64,000 nucleotides of DNA. Origin: Amborella trichopoda. Its lineage: Eukaryota > Streptophyta > Magnoliopsida > Amborellales > Amborellaceae. Location: the NCBI RefSeq assembly GCF_000471905.2, contig NW_006495813.1, positions 1,077,581 to 1,141,580 of the forward strand. The letters are read 5' to 3'. Both the position numbers and the translations under genes were made by a program. The notes beneath the pieces are model-generated. The model did no database searches and was not told the DNA's origin. It saw nothing but the letters and a program-made list of their open reading frames with translations. Positions within the stretch are counted from its first letter, which is position 1, and each line of letters opens with the position of its first letter. Positions 21,401 through 36,468 of this stretch are shown piece after piece.

Positions 21401-24400
21401 TCTGTAGGATTATCAACTCTATGTAAGATAAGGCTTGCGACCTTCTGTTTGAGCCTTCTTTTATGATTTAATTGAGACATCAATTCTCCAGTTTTGTCCC
21501 TCCATTTGTTCTGATAGTTTGCTATTGTATGCAGAGGAGTAAAGTTTCATCGCCGTACTTAATAAAGTTTTATCACCATACTTCAGTTTTTGGCATGCTT
21601 CTACGTTCATTTATGTGCTCTTTACTATTTTAGTCATTTTAGGGTATCATAGTATGGTTAACTTGCTTTATTTTTTGTGGATGAATAAGGTTTCATCACC
21701 ATACTTCAGTTTCTGGCATTCTTTTATGTGTGCTCTAAGCTAATGTTTATTTACGCGCTCTTTTATGTGATGGTTATTATTTTATTTTAGTATACTTGAG
21801 TCGTGGCTTCACAGGTCTAAGCTAATATCTGTAGGAATATCAACTCTATGTAAGATAGACCTTGTTGCTTACTTTTATGATTTAATTGAGTCTATAAATT
21901 CTCCAGTTTTCTCCCTCCATTTGTTCTGATATGTTTCTTGATGATTTGCTTGCAGTTTAACTAGTTTTGATGGATTTTGTTGACTCCTAATGCTTGCACT
22001 CGGGCTGCCCTTTGACTCTCCTCTAGGTGATGTTGTTTGTGAAGTCGGTAAGGAGTATTATTTTTTTTTCACGCATTAAAAATTACTCTTTGATTCTTCT
22101 TTGTTGCATTGTTGCTGTCCTATGCAGTTCAGATGCTTAAGCTATTATGACTTCTATTCAGATTGTTGTATCATAGTGGTTTTCCTTTGTTCAATCATCG
22201 AAACTTGCTATCTGTTTCAGAGATCTATCAATATAACTATTGTTACTTGACTCTATAGTTTGCTATTGTATGCGGAGGAATAAGGTTTTGTCACCATACT
22301 TAATAAGGTTTCATCACCATGCTTCAGTTTCTAGCATGTTTCTATGTGTATTTAGGCACTTTTTTACTATTTTTATTATTCTAAGGTATCATAGGATGTA
22401 GTTTGCTATTTATTGTGTGCAGAAGAATAATGTTTCATCATCATACTTCAGTTTCTAGCATGCTTTCATGTGTATTTTATGCACGGTTTACTATTTTAGT
22501 CATTGTAGGGTATCATAGGATGATGATTGTAAGATAGGCCTTGTTACCTTCTGTTCGGCTTTTTTTTTACGATTTAATTTAGTCTATCATTTATCATGTT
22601 TTCTCCCTCCGATTATTCTCTGGTATGTTTCTTGATGATTGCTTGCAGTTTAACTAGTTTTGATGGATTTCGTTGACTCTTAGTGCTATTGCACTCAGGC
22701 TGCCTTTTGACTATCCTCTAGGTGATGTTGTTTTGTGAAGTTGGTAAAAAGGTGATCGTTTGTTCAAGCATTGAAAATTCTTCTCTGTTTAGTTATCGAT
22801 TAGAGAGCTATCATTGTAGCCATTGATACAACAATCTGAATGGAATTAATCCATAATCGCTTAGGCATCAAAACTACAAAAGGTAAACAACAACAATGCA
22901 ACAAGTATGGTGATCAAACATTATTCCTCCGCACAATAGCAAACTATAAAGTCAGGTTACAATTGTTACAATGATAGATCTTTAATCATCAAGAAGAAAC
23001 AAAAAGCAATTTTCGAAGCTTGAACAAAAGAACCCAACATGATACAACAATTTGAATAGAAGTGATCCACAATAGCTTAGGCATCAGAACTACACAGGCT
23101 GAATTGCAATGATTATGGTCTTTTTGTTAAGGCCTTCTTTTATTATTTAATTGAGTCTATCAATACTCCAATTTTCTCCCTCCATTTATTCTGGTATGTT
23201 TTTTGATGATTGCTTGCAGTTTAACTAGTTTTGATGAATTTTGTTGACTCCTAATGCTTACACCCGGGTTACCCTCTGACTCTTATCTAGGTGATGTTGT
23301 TGTGTGAAGTTGGTAAAGAGGTGTTCTTTTTGTTCACGCATTGAAAATTGCTCTCTGATTCTTCTTGGTGTTCTTATCATAGGATGATGGTTATTATTTT
23401 ATTTTACTGTACTTGAGTCGCAGTTTCAAAGGCCTTAGCTAATTAATGTAATCTCTGTAAGATGATCAACTTTTTGCCTTTTTTTATTATTTAATTTAGA
23501 ATTCTCCTGTTTTCTGCCTCCAATTATTCCAATAGGTTGGAACGCCTATATGCCTAATCTGTGCAAAGTAGGTGCTCTATTCAACAGGTTCTTTTTACCG
23601 AATTTGACTTTTAGCAATTCTTATGTTGGAAGCAACATGTTGTCTGATTAGACCACGAATTACAAATGTCTGAAAGAGCTTTATTGCTATTTATCAAGGT
23701 AATCCACATCGATGGTATGTTTCTTGATGATTGCTTCCAGTTTAACTAGTTTTGAGGGATTTTGTTGACTCCTAATGTTGGGCTACCCTCTGAGGTGATT
23801 TGTTTTGTGAAATTGGCAAAGAGGTGTTCTTGTTTTCAAGCATAGAAAATTGCTTTGTGTTTCTTCTTGGTTATCGATCAAAAAGCTATCATTGTAACCA
23901 TTGATATAACAATCTGAGTTGAAGTAATCCACAATAGCTTAGGCATCAAAACTACAAAGGCTAAATAATAACAATGCAATTAAGTATGGTGATCAAACCT
24001 GATTCCTTCGCACACAATAATAGCAAACTATAAAGTCAGTTTACAATGGTTACAATAATAGATCTCTAATCGATAATCAAGATGAAATAGAGAGCAATTT
24101 TTGAAACTTGAATATGTTGTTTAGCCAATGTTGTTTTGATGCCTAAGCTATTGTGGAGTACTTCTATTCAGATTGATTAATCATGTTGGTGTTCTTTTGT
24201 TCAAGCATCCAAAATTGTTCTCTATTTCTTCCTGGTTATCGATTAGAGATCTATCATTATAACCATTGTAATCTGACTTTATAGTTTGTTGTGGGGAGGA
24301 ATAATGTTTCATCACCATACTTAATTGCATTGTTATTGTTTAGCCTATGCAGTGCTGATGCTTTCCATTGTAACCTGACTTTGTAGTTTATTGTGTGTAG

Positions 24401-25500
24401 AGAAATAAGATTTCATCACCATACTTCAGTTTCTGGCATTTTTCTATGTTTATTATGCACTCTTTACTATTTTAGTCGTTTTTAGGGTAATTTGATGATG
24501 GTTTTTATTTTATTTCAGTATACTTGAGTCACAACTTCAATGGTCTAAGCTAATGTAATCTCTTCAAGATTATCAACTCTATAAGATAGGCCTTGTTACG
24601 TTCTGTTAGGCCCTTTTTTTATAATTTAATTTGGTCTATCAATTCTCCTATTTTCTCCCTCCAATTATTCTCTGGTATGTTTCTTGATGATTGCTTACAG
24701 TTTAACTAGTTTTGATGCCTAAGCTATTGTGGATTACTTCTATTATGATTGCTTAATCATGTTGGTGTTCTTTTGGTCGAGCATCAAAAATTGTTCTCTG
24801 CTTCTTCTTGGTTATCGATTAGAGATCTATCATTGTAACCATTGTAATCTGACTTTATAGTTTGTTGTGAGGAGAAATAAGGTTTCATCATCATACTTAA
24901 TTGCATTGTTGTTGTTTTAGCCTATACAGTGCTGATGCTTACCATTGTGACCTGACTTTGTAGTTTGTGTGTGGAGGAATAAGGTTTCATCACCATACTT
25001 CAGTTTCTGGCATGTTTCTATGTGTATTTATGTGCTATGTACTATTTTAGACATTTTAGGGTATCATAGGATGATTAGCTTGCTTATTATGTGTGGAGGA
25101 ATAAGGTTTCATCATACTTCAGTTTCTGGCATTCTTCTATGTGTATTATGCACTCTTTATTATTTTAGTCATTTCAGGGTAATTGGATGATGGTTTTTAT
25201 TTTATTTCAATATACTTGAGTCGCGACTTCAAAGGTCTAAGCTAATGTAATCTCTGTATGATTAACAACTCTATAAGATGGGCCTTGTTACGTTCTGTTA
25301 GGCCCTTTTTTACGATTTAATTTGGTCTATCAATTCTCATGATTTCTCCCTCCAATTATTCTCTGGTATGTTTCTTGATGATTGCTTGCAGTTTAACTAA
25401 TTTTGATGGATTTCATTGACGCCTATACTCGCCCTGCCCTTTTGACTCTCCTCTAGGTGATGTTATTTTGTGAAGTTGGTAAAGAGTGTTCTTTTTGTTC
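21400..25500. repeat. Mixed satellite segment with short inverted arms
   Basis: Plus modules with the gccttgttaccttctgtt and tttaactagttttgatgg segments return here. Minus-oriented arms lie at about 22830-23110 and 23890-24110. A 185-bp unrelated island interrupts at 23530-23714. No gene is seen. Confidence 0.7.
23530..23714. other. Unique island inserted in the satellite
   Basis: The normal satellite run ccaattattc ... tggtatgtttcttgatg is split here by about 185 bp with no match elsewhere in the window. It contains a 39-codon plus-strand stretch with [18 protein letters not shown]. No target duplication or terminal repeat is obvious. Origin unknown. Confidence 0.6.
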
Positions 25501-28500
25501 TCACATTGAAAATTGCTCTCTGATTCTTTGTGGTTATCGATTAAGGAGCTATCATTATAACCATTGATTCACGTATTGAAAGTTGCTATTGTGTGTTGCA
25601 TTGTTGCTGGTCTATGCAATTCTGATGCTTAAGCTATTATGGATTACTTCTACTCTGATTGTTGTATCATAGTGGTTTTCTTTTGTTCAAGCATCGAAAA
25701 TTGCTCTCTGTTTTAGAGATTTATCAATATAACTATTGTAACCTGAGTTTATAGTTTGCGATTTTAGTCAATGTAACTAAAATAACACGCATTTAAAGTT
25801 GTTATTGTATGCAGAGGAATTAGGTTTCATCACCATACATTGTTGCTGGCCTATGCAGTTCTGATGCTTAAGCTATTATGGGTTACTTCTATTCTGATTA
25901 CTGCATCATAGTGGTTTTGGTTTTGTTCAAGCATCGAAAATTGATCTCTGTTTTAGAGATCTATCAATGTAATCATTGTAACCTGATTTTATAGTTTGCT
26001 ATTTTAGTCAATGTAACTAAAATGTAAGTGTTGTAACTATCAATGTAACTATTGTAACGATTGTGTGCGGAAGAATAAGGTTTCGTCACCATACTTAGGT
26101 TTTTTCACCATGCTTCAGTTTCTAGCATGCTTTTATGTGTATTTAGGTGCTCTTTACTATTTTAGTCATTTTAAGGTATCTTAGGATGTAGTTTGTTGTG
26201 TGTGGAGGAATAAGGTTTCATCACCATACTTCAGTTTTTAGCATGCTTCTATGTGTATTTTATGTATGCTCTCTTTACTATTTTAGTCATTGTATGATAT
26301 CATAGGATGATGATTATTAATTTATTTAAATATACATGAGTATTTTATGCGCTCTTTACTTCAAAGCTCTAAGCTAATGTAATCTCTGTAAGATGATCAA
26401 CTCTCTGTAAGATAGGCCTTGTTACCTTCTGTTGGGCCCTTGGTAAAAAGTTCAAGCATTGAAAATTCCAGTCTGTTTTTTCTTAGTTATCAATTAGAGA
26501 GCTGTCATTGTAACGATTGACATAGCAATCTGAATAGAAGTAATTCACAATAGCTTAGGAATCAGAACTACAAAGGTTAAACAACAACAACAATGCAATT
26601 AAGTATGGTGATCAAACCTTATTCTTCCGCACACAATAATATGAAACTATGAAGTCAGGTTGCAATGTTACAATGATAGATATCTAATCAATAACCAAGA
26701 AGAAATGGAGGGTAATTTTCAATGCATGAACAAAAGAACACCAACATGATTAAGCAATCTGATTAGAAGTAAGAACAACAACATGATTAGTTTGCTATAT
26801 TGTGTGCGAAAAAATAAGGTTACATCACCATAGTTAATATGGTTTCGTCACCATGCTTTAGTTTCTGACATGCTTTCTATGTGCATTTATGTGTTCTTTA
26901 CTATTTTAGTCATTATAGGATATCATAGCTTCAAATCTGTAAGATGATCAACTTTATGTAAGATAAGCCTTGTTACCTTCTGTTAGGGCCTTCTTTTAAG
27001 ATTTAATTGAGTCTATCAATACTCCAGTTTTCTCCCTCCATTTATTCTGGTATGTATCTTGATGATTGCTTACGGTTTAACTAGTTTTGATGGATTTCGT
27101 TGACTCCCTAATGCTTGCACTCGGGCTGCCCTCTGACTCTCATCTAGGTGTTGTTGGGGTAAAGAGGTTCTTTTTGTTCTCTAATTCTTCTTGGTTATCG
27201 ATTGGTTTCATCATTTGATGATGGTTATTAATGTTATTTTAGTATACTTGAGTAAGATGATCAAATATTTGTAATATACGCCTTGTTACCTTCTGTTGGG
27301 CCTTTTTTTTATGAATTAATTTAGTCTATTAATGATTGCTTGCAGTTTAACTAGTTTTGAGGGATTTCGTTGATTCCTAAATGCTATTGCACTCGGGCTG
27401 CCCTCTGACTCTCCTCTAGGTGATGTTGTTTTGTGAATTTGGTAAAGAGGTGTTCTTTTGTTCAAGCATCGAAAATTGCTCTGTGAAAATTGCTGTGTTT
27501 CTTCTTTGTTATCGATTAGAGTGCTATCATTGTAACCATTGGTACAACAATCAGAGTGGAAGTAATCCACAATAGCTTAGGCATCAGAACTACAAAGGTT
27601 AAACAATAACAATGCAATTAAGTATGGTGATCAAACCTGATTCTTCCGCACACAATAATAACAAACTAGAAAGTCAGTTTACAATGGTTACAATGACAGT
27701 TCTCTAATCGATAATCAAGATGAAATAGAGAGCAATTTTTGAAGCTTGAACAAAAAGTACACCAACATGTTACAACAATTTGAATAGAAGTATATCCACA
27801 ATAGCTTAGGCATCAGAACTACATAGGCTAAACAACAACGATGCAATTAAGTATGGTGATGAAACGTTATTCTTTCGCACACAAATAGCAAACTATAAAA
27901 TTAGATTACAATGGTTACAATGATAAATCTCTAATCGATAATCAAGAAGAAATAGAGAGCAATTGTTTATGCTTGAACAAAAGAACACCAACATGATTAA
28001 GCAATCTGAATAGAACTAATCTACAATAGCTTAGGCATCAGAACAACATAGGCTTTAACATGACTTTGTAGTTTGCTACGCTATAGGAATAAGGTTTCAT
28101 CACCTTACTGTGGCGTACACTATTGTGGATTACTTCTATTTACGTGCTCTTTACTATTTTAGTCATTTTATGGCAATAGGATGATGATGGTTATTATTTT
28201 ATTTCAGTATACTTGAGTTGCAACTTCAAAGGTCTATGCTAATGTAATCTCTATAAGATTATCAACTCTATATAAGATAGGTCATGTTACCTTCCGTTAG
28301 GGCCTTCTTTTATGATTTAATTGAGTCTATCAATTCTCCAGTTTTCTCCCTCGATTTATGTTTCTTGATGATTACTTGCAGTCTAACTAGTTTTGATGGA
28401 TTTTGTTGACTCCTAATGCTTGCACGCGTGCTGCCCTCTTACTCTCCTCTAGGTGATGTTATTTTGTGGAGTTGGTAGGGAGTGTTCTTTTTGTTCACGC

Positions 28501-31500
28501 ATTGAAAATTGCTCTCTGATTCTTCTTGGTTATCGATTAGGGAGCTATCATTTGCAACCATTTGTTCACGCATTGAAAGTTGCTGTGTGCGGAGGAATTA
28601 GGTTTCATCACCATACTTATTGGCATTATTATTGGACTAAGCAATTCTGATGCTTAAGCTATTATGGATTACTTCTATTCAGATTGCTATGTCATAGTGG
28701 TTTCTTTTTTTCAAGCATCGAAAATTACTCTCTATTTCAGATATCCTATTGTAACCTGACTTTATAATTTGCGGAGGAATAAGGTCTTGTCACCATACTT
28801 AATAAGGTTTCATCACCATACTTCAGTTTCTGGCATGCTTCTATGTGTATTTAGTTTCTTCTTACTGTTTTAACCATTTTAAGGTATTGTGTGTGGAGGA
28901 ATAAGGTTTCATCACCATACTTCAGTTTCTAGCATGATTCTATGTGTATTTTATGCGCTCTTTACTATTCAGTATACTTCAGTCACAGCTTCAAAGGTCT
29001 AAGCTAATGTAATCTCTGTAAGATGATAAACTCTATGTAAGATGGGCCTTGTTACCTTACGTTACACCCATTTTCTATGATTTAATTTAGTATATCAATT
29101 CTCTTGCTTTCTCCCTCCAATTATTCTTTGGTATGTTTCTTGATGATTGCTTGCTGTTTAGCTACTTTTGATGGTTTCGTTGACTCTTAATGCTATTGCA
29201 CTCGGGCTGCCCTCTTACTATCTTCTAGGTGATGTTGTTTGTGAAGTTGGTAAAAAAGTGTTTTTTTGTTCAAGCATTGAAAATTCCTCTATGTTTCTTC
29301 TTAGTTATCGACTAGAGAGCTATCATTGTAACGATTGATACAATCCACAAATAGCTTAGGATCAGAACTACAAAGGCTAAACAACAACAATGCAATTAAG
29401 TATGGTGATCAAACCTTATTCCTCCGCACATAATAATAGCAAACTATAAAGTCAGGTTACAATGGTTATAATGATAGATCTCTAATCGATAATCAAGAAG
29501 AAACAAAGAGCAATTTTCGATGCTGGAATAAAAGAACACTAACACATGATACAACAATTTGAATAGAAGTGATCCACAATAGCTTAGGCTTCAAAACTAA
29601 CATAGCAATGATTATGGTGATGAAATGATTATGCCTTCGCAAATAACAACAAACTATAAAGTTAGATTGCAATGGTTACAATGATAGATCTCTAATCGTT
29701 AAGCAAGAAGAAATAGAGGACAATTTTTAATGCTTGAAAAACAGAACACCAACATGATTAAGCAATCTGAATAACAGAACCACATGGGCATAAAAGTAAT
29801 CCACAATAGCTTAGACATCAGAACGACATAGGCTAAACAACATGACTTTATTGTTTGCTATTGGGTGCGGAGGAATAAGGTTTTAGCACCATACTTACAT
29901 TGTTGTTGTTTACTTATGTAGTGCTAATGCTTAAAAAATTGCTCTTTGTTTCTTCTTAGTTATCGACTAGAGATCTATCATTATAATCATTGTAACTTGA
30001 TTTTATAGTTTGCTATTGTGTGTGGAGGAATAAGGTTTCATCACCATATTTAATAAGGTTTTGTCACCATACTTTAGTTTCTGACATGCTTCTATGTGCA
30101 TTTATGTGCTCTTTACTATTTTAGTCATTTTAGACCATACTTCAAAGGTCTAAGCTAATGTAATCTCTGTAAGATTATCAACTCTGTAAGATAGGCCTTG
30201 TTACGTTCTGTTAGGCCCTTTTTTTATGATTGAATTTAATCTATCAATTCTCCTGTTTCTCCCTCCAATTATTCTTTGGTATGTTTCTTGATGATTGTAT
30301 GCAATTTAACTAGTTTGATGGATTTCGTTGACTCCTAACACTCGCCTTGCCCTTTTGACTCTCCTCTAAGTGATGATGTTGTTTTGTGAAATTGGTAAAG
30401 AGTGTTCTTTTTGTTCACACATTGAAAATCGCTCTCTGATTCTTCTTGGTTATCGATTAGGGAGCTATCATTGTAACCATTGATTCACGCATTAAAAGTT
30501 GCTATTGTGTGTGGAGGAATTAGGTTTCATCACCATACATAATTGCATTGTTGCTGGCCTATGCAGTTCTGATGCTTAAGCTATTATGGATTACTTCTAT
30601 TCTGATCACTATATCATAGTGGTTTTCTTTTGTTCAAGCATCGAAAATTGCTCTCTGTTTTAGAGATTTATCAATGTAGCTATTGTAACTTGACTTTATA
30701 GTTTGCTATCTTAGTCAATGTAACTAAAATAGCATGCATTTAAAGTTGCTATTGTGTATGGAGGAATTAGGTTTCATCACCATACATTGATGCTGGCTTA
30801 TGCAGTTCTGATACTTAAGTTGTTATGGATTACTTCTGTTTTGATTGCTGCATCATAGTGGTTTTCTTTTTGTTCAAGCATCGAAAATTGCTCTCTGTTT
30901 TAGAGATCTATCAATATAACTATTGTGACCTGATTTTATAGTTTGCTATTTTAGTCAATGTAACTAAAATGTAAGTATTGTAACTGTCAATGTAACTATT
31001 GTGTGCGAGGAATAAGGTTTCGTTATCATACATAGGTTTCTTCACCATACTTCAGTTTCTGGCATGCTTTTATGTGTATTTAGGTGCTCTTTACTATTTT
31101 AGTCATTTTAAGGTATCTTAGGATGTGTAGTTTGTTGTGTGCAGAGGAATAATGTTTCATCACCATACTTCAGTTTCTAGCATGGTTCTATGTGTATTTT
31201 ATGTCTGCGGTCTTTACTATTTTAGTCATTGTATGGTGTCATAGGATGATGGTTACTAATTTATTTCAGTATACTTGAGTATTTTATGCGCTCTTTATTT
31301 CAAAGCTCTAAGTTAATGTAATCTCTGTAAGATGATCAACTCTTTGAAAGATAGGCCTTGTTACCTTCTGTTAGGACCTTTTTTTATGATTTATAGCCTA
31401 TCAATTCTCTTGTTTTCTCCCTCCAATTATTCTATTGAATGGTTTCTTGATGATTGCTTGTAATTTAACTACTTTTGAAGGATTTCGTTGACTCTTAATG

Positions 31501-34500
31501 CTCACTCGGGCTACCCTCTGACTATCCTCTAGGTGATGTTTTGTGAAGTTGGTAAAAAGGTGTGCTTTTTGTTCAAGTATTGAAAATTTCTCTCTGTTTC
31601 TTCTTAGTTATCGATTAGTGAGCTGTCATTGTAACGATTGATAAGATATGGAGATAAAACCTTATTCCTCCTTACACAATAATAGAAAACTATGAAGTCG
31701 GGTTGCAATGTTACAATGATAGATCTCTAATCGACAACCAAGAAGAAATGAAGGGTAATTTTCAATGCATGAACAAAAGAACACCAACATGATTACACCA
31801 TCTGATTAGAGGTAAGAACAACATGATTAGTTTGCTATATTGTGTGCGGAGAAATAAGGTTTCATCACCATAGTTAATATGGTTTTATCACCATAATTTA
31901 GTTTCTGACATGCTTTCTATGTGCATTTATGTGTTCTTTACTATTTTAGTCATTTTAGGGTATCATACGATGATTAGTTTATTTCAATAAACTTGAGTCG
32001 CGGCTTCAAATCTGTAAGATGATCAACTCTATGTAAGATAGGCCTTGTTACCTTCTGTTAGGGCCTTCTTTTATGATTTAATTGAGTCTATCAATACTCT
32101 AATTTTCTCCCTCCATTTATTCTAGAATATATCTTGATGATTGCATGCAATTTAATTAGTTTTGATGGATTTCGTTGACTTTTAATGCTTGCACTCGGGC
32201 TGCCCTCTGACTCTCATCTAGGTGATGTTGTTTTTGAAGTTGGGGTAAAGAGGTTCTCTTTGTTCACGCATTGAAAATTGCTCTCTGATTTTTCTTGGTT
32301 ATTGATTGATTTCATCATATGATGATGGTTATTATTTTATTGTAGTATACTTGAGTCACAACTTCAAAGGTCTAAGCTAATGTAATTTTTGTAAGATGAT
32401 CAGCTCTTTGTAAGATAGGCCTTGTTACCTTCTGTTAGGCCCTTTTTTTATGATTTAATTTAGTCTATCAATTATCTTGTTTTCTCCCTTCATCTATTCT
32501 TGATGATTGTTTGCAGTTTAACTAGTTTTGAGGGATTTCGTTGACTCCTAATGCTATTGCACTCGGGCTGCCCTTTGACTCTCCTCTAGGTGATGTTGTT
32601 TTGTGAAGTTGGTTAAGAAGTGTTCAAGCATCGAAATTGCTCTGTGTTTTTTCTTGGTTATCGATTAAAGAGTTATCATTGTAACCAATATACAACAATC
32701 TGAGTGGAAGAAATTCACAATAGCTTAGGAATCAGAACTACAAAGACTAAACAACAACAATGCAATTAAGTATGGTGATCAAACATTATTCCTTCGTACA
32801 TAATAATGTTAAACTATGAAGTCAATTTACAATGGTTACCACGATAGATCTCTAATCAATATTTAAAGAGAACTATAGAGCAATTTTCGAAGGTTGAACA
32901 AAAAGTAGACTAACTTGATACAACAATTTGAATAGAAGTAATCCACAATAGCTTAGGCATCAGAACTACATATGCTAAACAACAACGATACACAATAACA
33001 AACTATAAAATCAGATTACAATGATAGATCTCTAATCGATAATCAAGAAGAAACAAAGAGCAATTTTCGATGCTTGAACAAAAGAACACCAACATGAATA
33101 AGCAATCTGAATAGAAGTAATCTACAATAGCTTAGGCATCAGAATAACAATTACTTTGTAGTTTGCTATTTTGTGTAGAAGAATAAGGTTTCATCACCTT
33201 ACAGATGTCTACGCTATTGTGGATTACTTCTATTCAGATTGTTGTATCATGGTGGTGTTCTTTTGTTCAAGCATCGAAAAATGCTCTCTGTTTCTTCTTA
33301 GTCATCATCCTATTGCCATAAAATGATTAAAATAGTAAAGAGCGCGTAAAAAAACAGAAGAATGTCAGAAACTGAAGTATAGTGATGAAACCTTATTTAT
33401 GGTGATCAAACCTTATTCCTCCATACATAATAATAGCAAACTATAAAGTTAGGTTACAATGGTTACAATGATAGATCTCTCATCGATAATCACGAAGAAA
33501 CAGAGAACAATTTTCGTCGCTTGAATAAAAGAACACCAACACATGATACAACAATTTGAATAGAAGTGATTCACAATAGCTTAGGCATCAAAACTAACAT
33601 AGTGATGATTATGGTGATGATCTCTAATCGTTAATCAAGAAGAAACAAAGGGCAATTTCCAATGCTTGAAAAAAAGAACACCAACATGATTAAGCAATCT
33701 GAACAGCAGAAAAACATAGGCATAGAAGTAATCCACAATAGCTTAGACATTAGAACGACATAGGCTAAACAACATAACTTTATAGTTTGCTATTGTGTGC
33801 CGAGGAATAAAGTTTCAGCACCATACTTACATTGTTGTTGTTGACCAATATAGTGCTGATGCTTAAAAAATTGCTCTATGTTTCTTCTTAGTTATCGACC
33901 AGAGATCAATCATTATAATCATTGTAACCTGACTTTATAGTTTGCTATTGTGTGCGGAGGAATAAGGTTTCATCACCTTACTTAATAAAGTTTCATCACC
34001 ATACTTCAGTTTCTGACATGCTTCTATATGCATTTATGTGCTCTTTACTATTTTAGTCATTTGGTGTATCATCGAATGATTATTTTAGTCATATATTGTG
34101 TGTGGAGAAATAAGGTTTCATCACCATACTTCAGTTTCTGGCATTCTGCTATATGTATCTCAACGCTATTTACTGTTTGAGGCATTTTAAGGTATCATAG
34201 AATGAAGACTATGACTTTATTTCAGTATACTTGAGTCGCGGCTTCAAAAATTGCTCTTTGTTTCTCTTTAGTTATCGATTAGAGAACTATCATTGTAACT
34301 ATTGTAACCTGACTTTATAGTTTGTTATTGTATATGGAGGAATAAGGTTTCATCATCATATTTCAGTTTCTGACATGCACTCATTACTATTTTAGTCATT
34401 TTAGGATATCATAGGATGATTGTTATTATTTTATTTCAGTATACTTGAGTCGCTGCTTCAAAGGTCTAAGTTATGTAATCTCTGTAAGATGATCAACTCT

Positions 34501-35170
34501 ATGTAAGATTGGCATTGTTACCATCTGTTAGGGCCTTCTTTTATGATTTAGTTGAGTCTATCACTTCTTCAGTCTTCTCCCTCTATTTGTTCTGATAAGT
34601 TTTTGAATGATTGCATGCAGTTTAACTAGTTTTGATAGATTTCGTTGACTCCTAATGCTTGCACTCGGGCTGCCCTCTAACTCTCCTCTAGATGATGTTG
34701 TTTTGTGAAGTTGGTAAAGATGTGTTCTTTTTGTTCACGCATTGAAAATTGCTATCTGATTCTTCTTGGTTATCGATTAGGGTATCATAGGATGATGGTT
34801 ATTATTTTATTTTAGTATACTTGAGTTGCAGCTTCAAAGGTCTTCGCTAATTTAATCTCTGTAAGATGATCAACTCTTTGTAAGATAGGCCTTGTTATCT
34901 TCTGTTAGGCTTTTTTTTATGATTTAATTTTAGTCTATCAATTCTCCTATTTTTTCCCACATATTATTCTTTGGTATGTTTCTTGATGATTGCTTGCAGT
35001 TTCACTAGTTTGGAGCGATTTTGTTGACTTCTAAATGCTATTACACTCGGGCTGCCCTCTGGCTCTCTTCTAAGTGATGTTGTTTTGTGAAGTTGGTAAA
35101 AAGGTTTTTTTTGTTTAAGCATCGAAAATTGCGTTGTGTTTCTTCTTAGTTATCGATTAGAGAGCTATCA
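25500..35170. repeat. Pair of roughly 5-kb higher-order repeats
   Basis: Distinct strings recur about 4.9-5.1 kb apart: the gtcaatgtaactaaaat segment at about 25770 and 30715; gagtattttatgcgctcttt at about 26338 and 31275; catagttaatatggttt at about 26828 and 31868; and the long minus-oriented arm at 27550-28070 and 32690-33170. The drift in spacing shows later small insertions and deletions. Inside each copy, plus and minus arms alternate. This is a large-scale duplication of an already composite block. Confidence 0.7.
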
Positions 35171-36468
35171 TTGTATAGTGATCAAACCTTATTCTTCTGC
35201 ACACAATAATAGTAAACTATAAAATCAGTTTGCAATGGTTACAATGATAGATCTCTAATCAATAATTAAGAAGAAATAGAGAGCAACTTTCAAAGCTTGA
35301 ACAAAAAGAAAACCAACATGATAGAATAGAAGTAATCCACAATAGCTTAGGCATAAACCTATATAAGCTAAACAACAACGATGCAATTAAGTATGGTGAT
35401 GAAACCTTATTCCTCCGCACAATTGCAAACTATAAAGTCAAATTACAATGGTTACAATGATAGATCTCTAATCGATAACCAAGAAGAAACAGAGAGCAAT
35501 TTTCGATGCTTGAACGAAAAGAACACCAACATGATTAAGCAATCTGAATGAAAGTAGTTCATAATAGCTTAGGCATGAGAACAGCAGGCTGAAACAACAT
35601 AACTTTCTATAGTTTGCTATTTTGTGTGGAGGAATACGGTTTCATTACCATACTTAATTGCATTGTTGTTGTTTAGCGTATACAATGTTGAAGTCTAAGC
35701 TAATATGGATTACTTCTATTCAGATTGTTATCTCCTATTAGCGTTCTTTTTGTTTCAGCATAAAAAATTGCTATCTATTTCTTCTTAGTTATCAATAAGA
35801 TTGTAACCATTGTAACCTAACTTTAGAGTTTGCTATTATGTGTGGAGGAAGGTTTCATCACCATACTTTAGTTTTTGACATGCTTATGTGCATTTATCTG
35901 CTCTTTACTACTCTAGTTATTTTTTGGTATCGTAGTTACTTTGTTATATTGTGTGCGGAGGAATAAGATTTCATCACCATACTTCAGTCATTTTAGGGTC
36001 ATAGGATGATGGTTATTACTTTATTTCAATATACTTGAGTTGCGGCTTCAAAGGTCTAAGCTAATGTAATCTCTGTAAGATGATCAACTCTATATGATAG
36101 GCCTTGTTACCTTCTGTTAGGGCCTTCTTTTATGGTTTAATTGAGTTTATCAATTCTTCATTTTTCTCCCTCCATTTATTCTGGTATGTTTATTGATGTT
36201 TGCTTGCAATTTAACTAGTTTTGATGGATTTCGTTGGCTCCAAATGCTTGCACTCGGGCTGCCCTCTGACTCTCCTCTAGGTGATGTTGTTTTGTAAAGT
36301 TGGTAAAGAGGTGTTCTTTTTTTTCACGCATTGAAAATTGCTCTCTGATTCTTCCTGGTTATCGATTAAAGAGTTATCTTTGTTCTTCGTTCACTCATTG
36401 AAAGTTGCTATTGTGTGCGGAGGAATAAGTTTCACCATACTTAATTGCATTGTTGCTGGCCTATGCAG
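35170..36468. repeat. Satellite segment, minus arm then plus modules
   Basis: A minus-oriented arm runs to about 35600, after which plus modules continue. No gene seen; copies are diverged. Confidence 0.65.
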
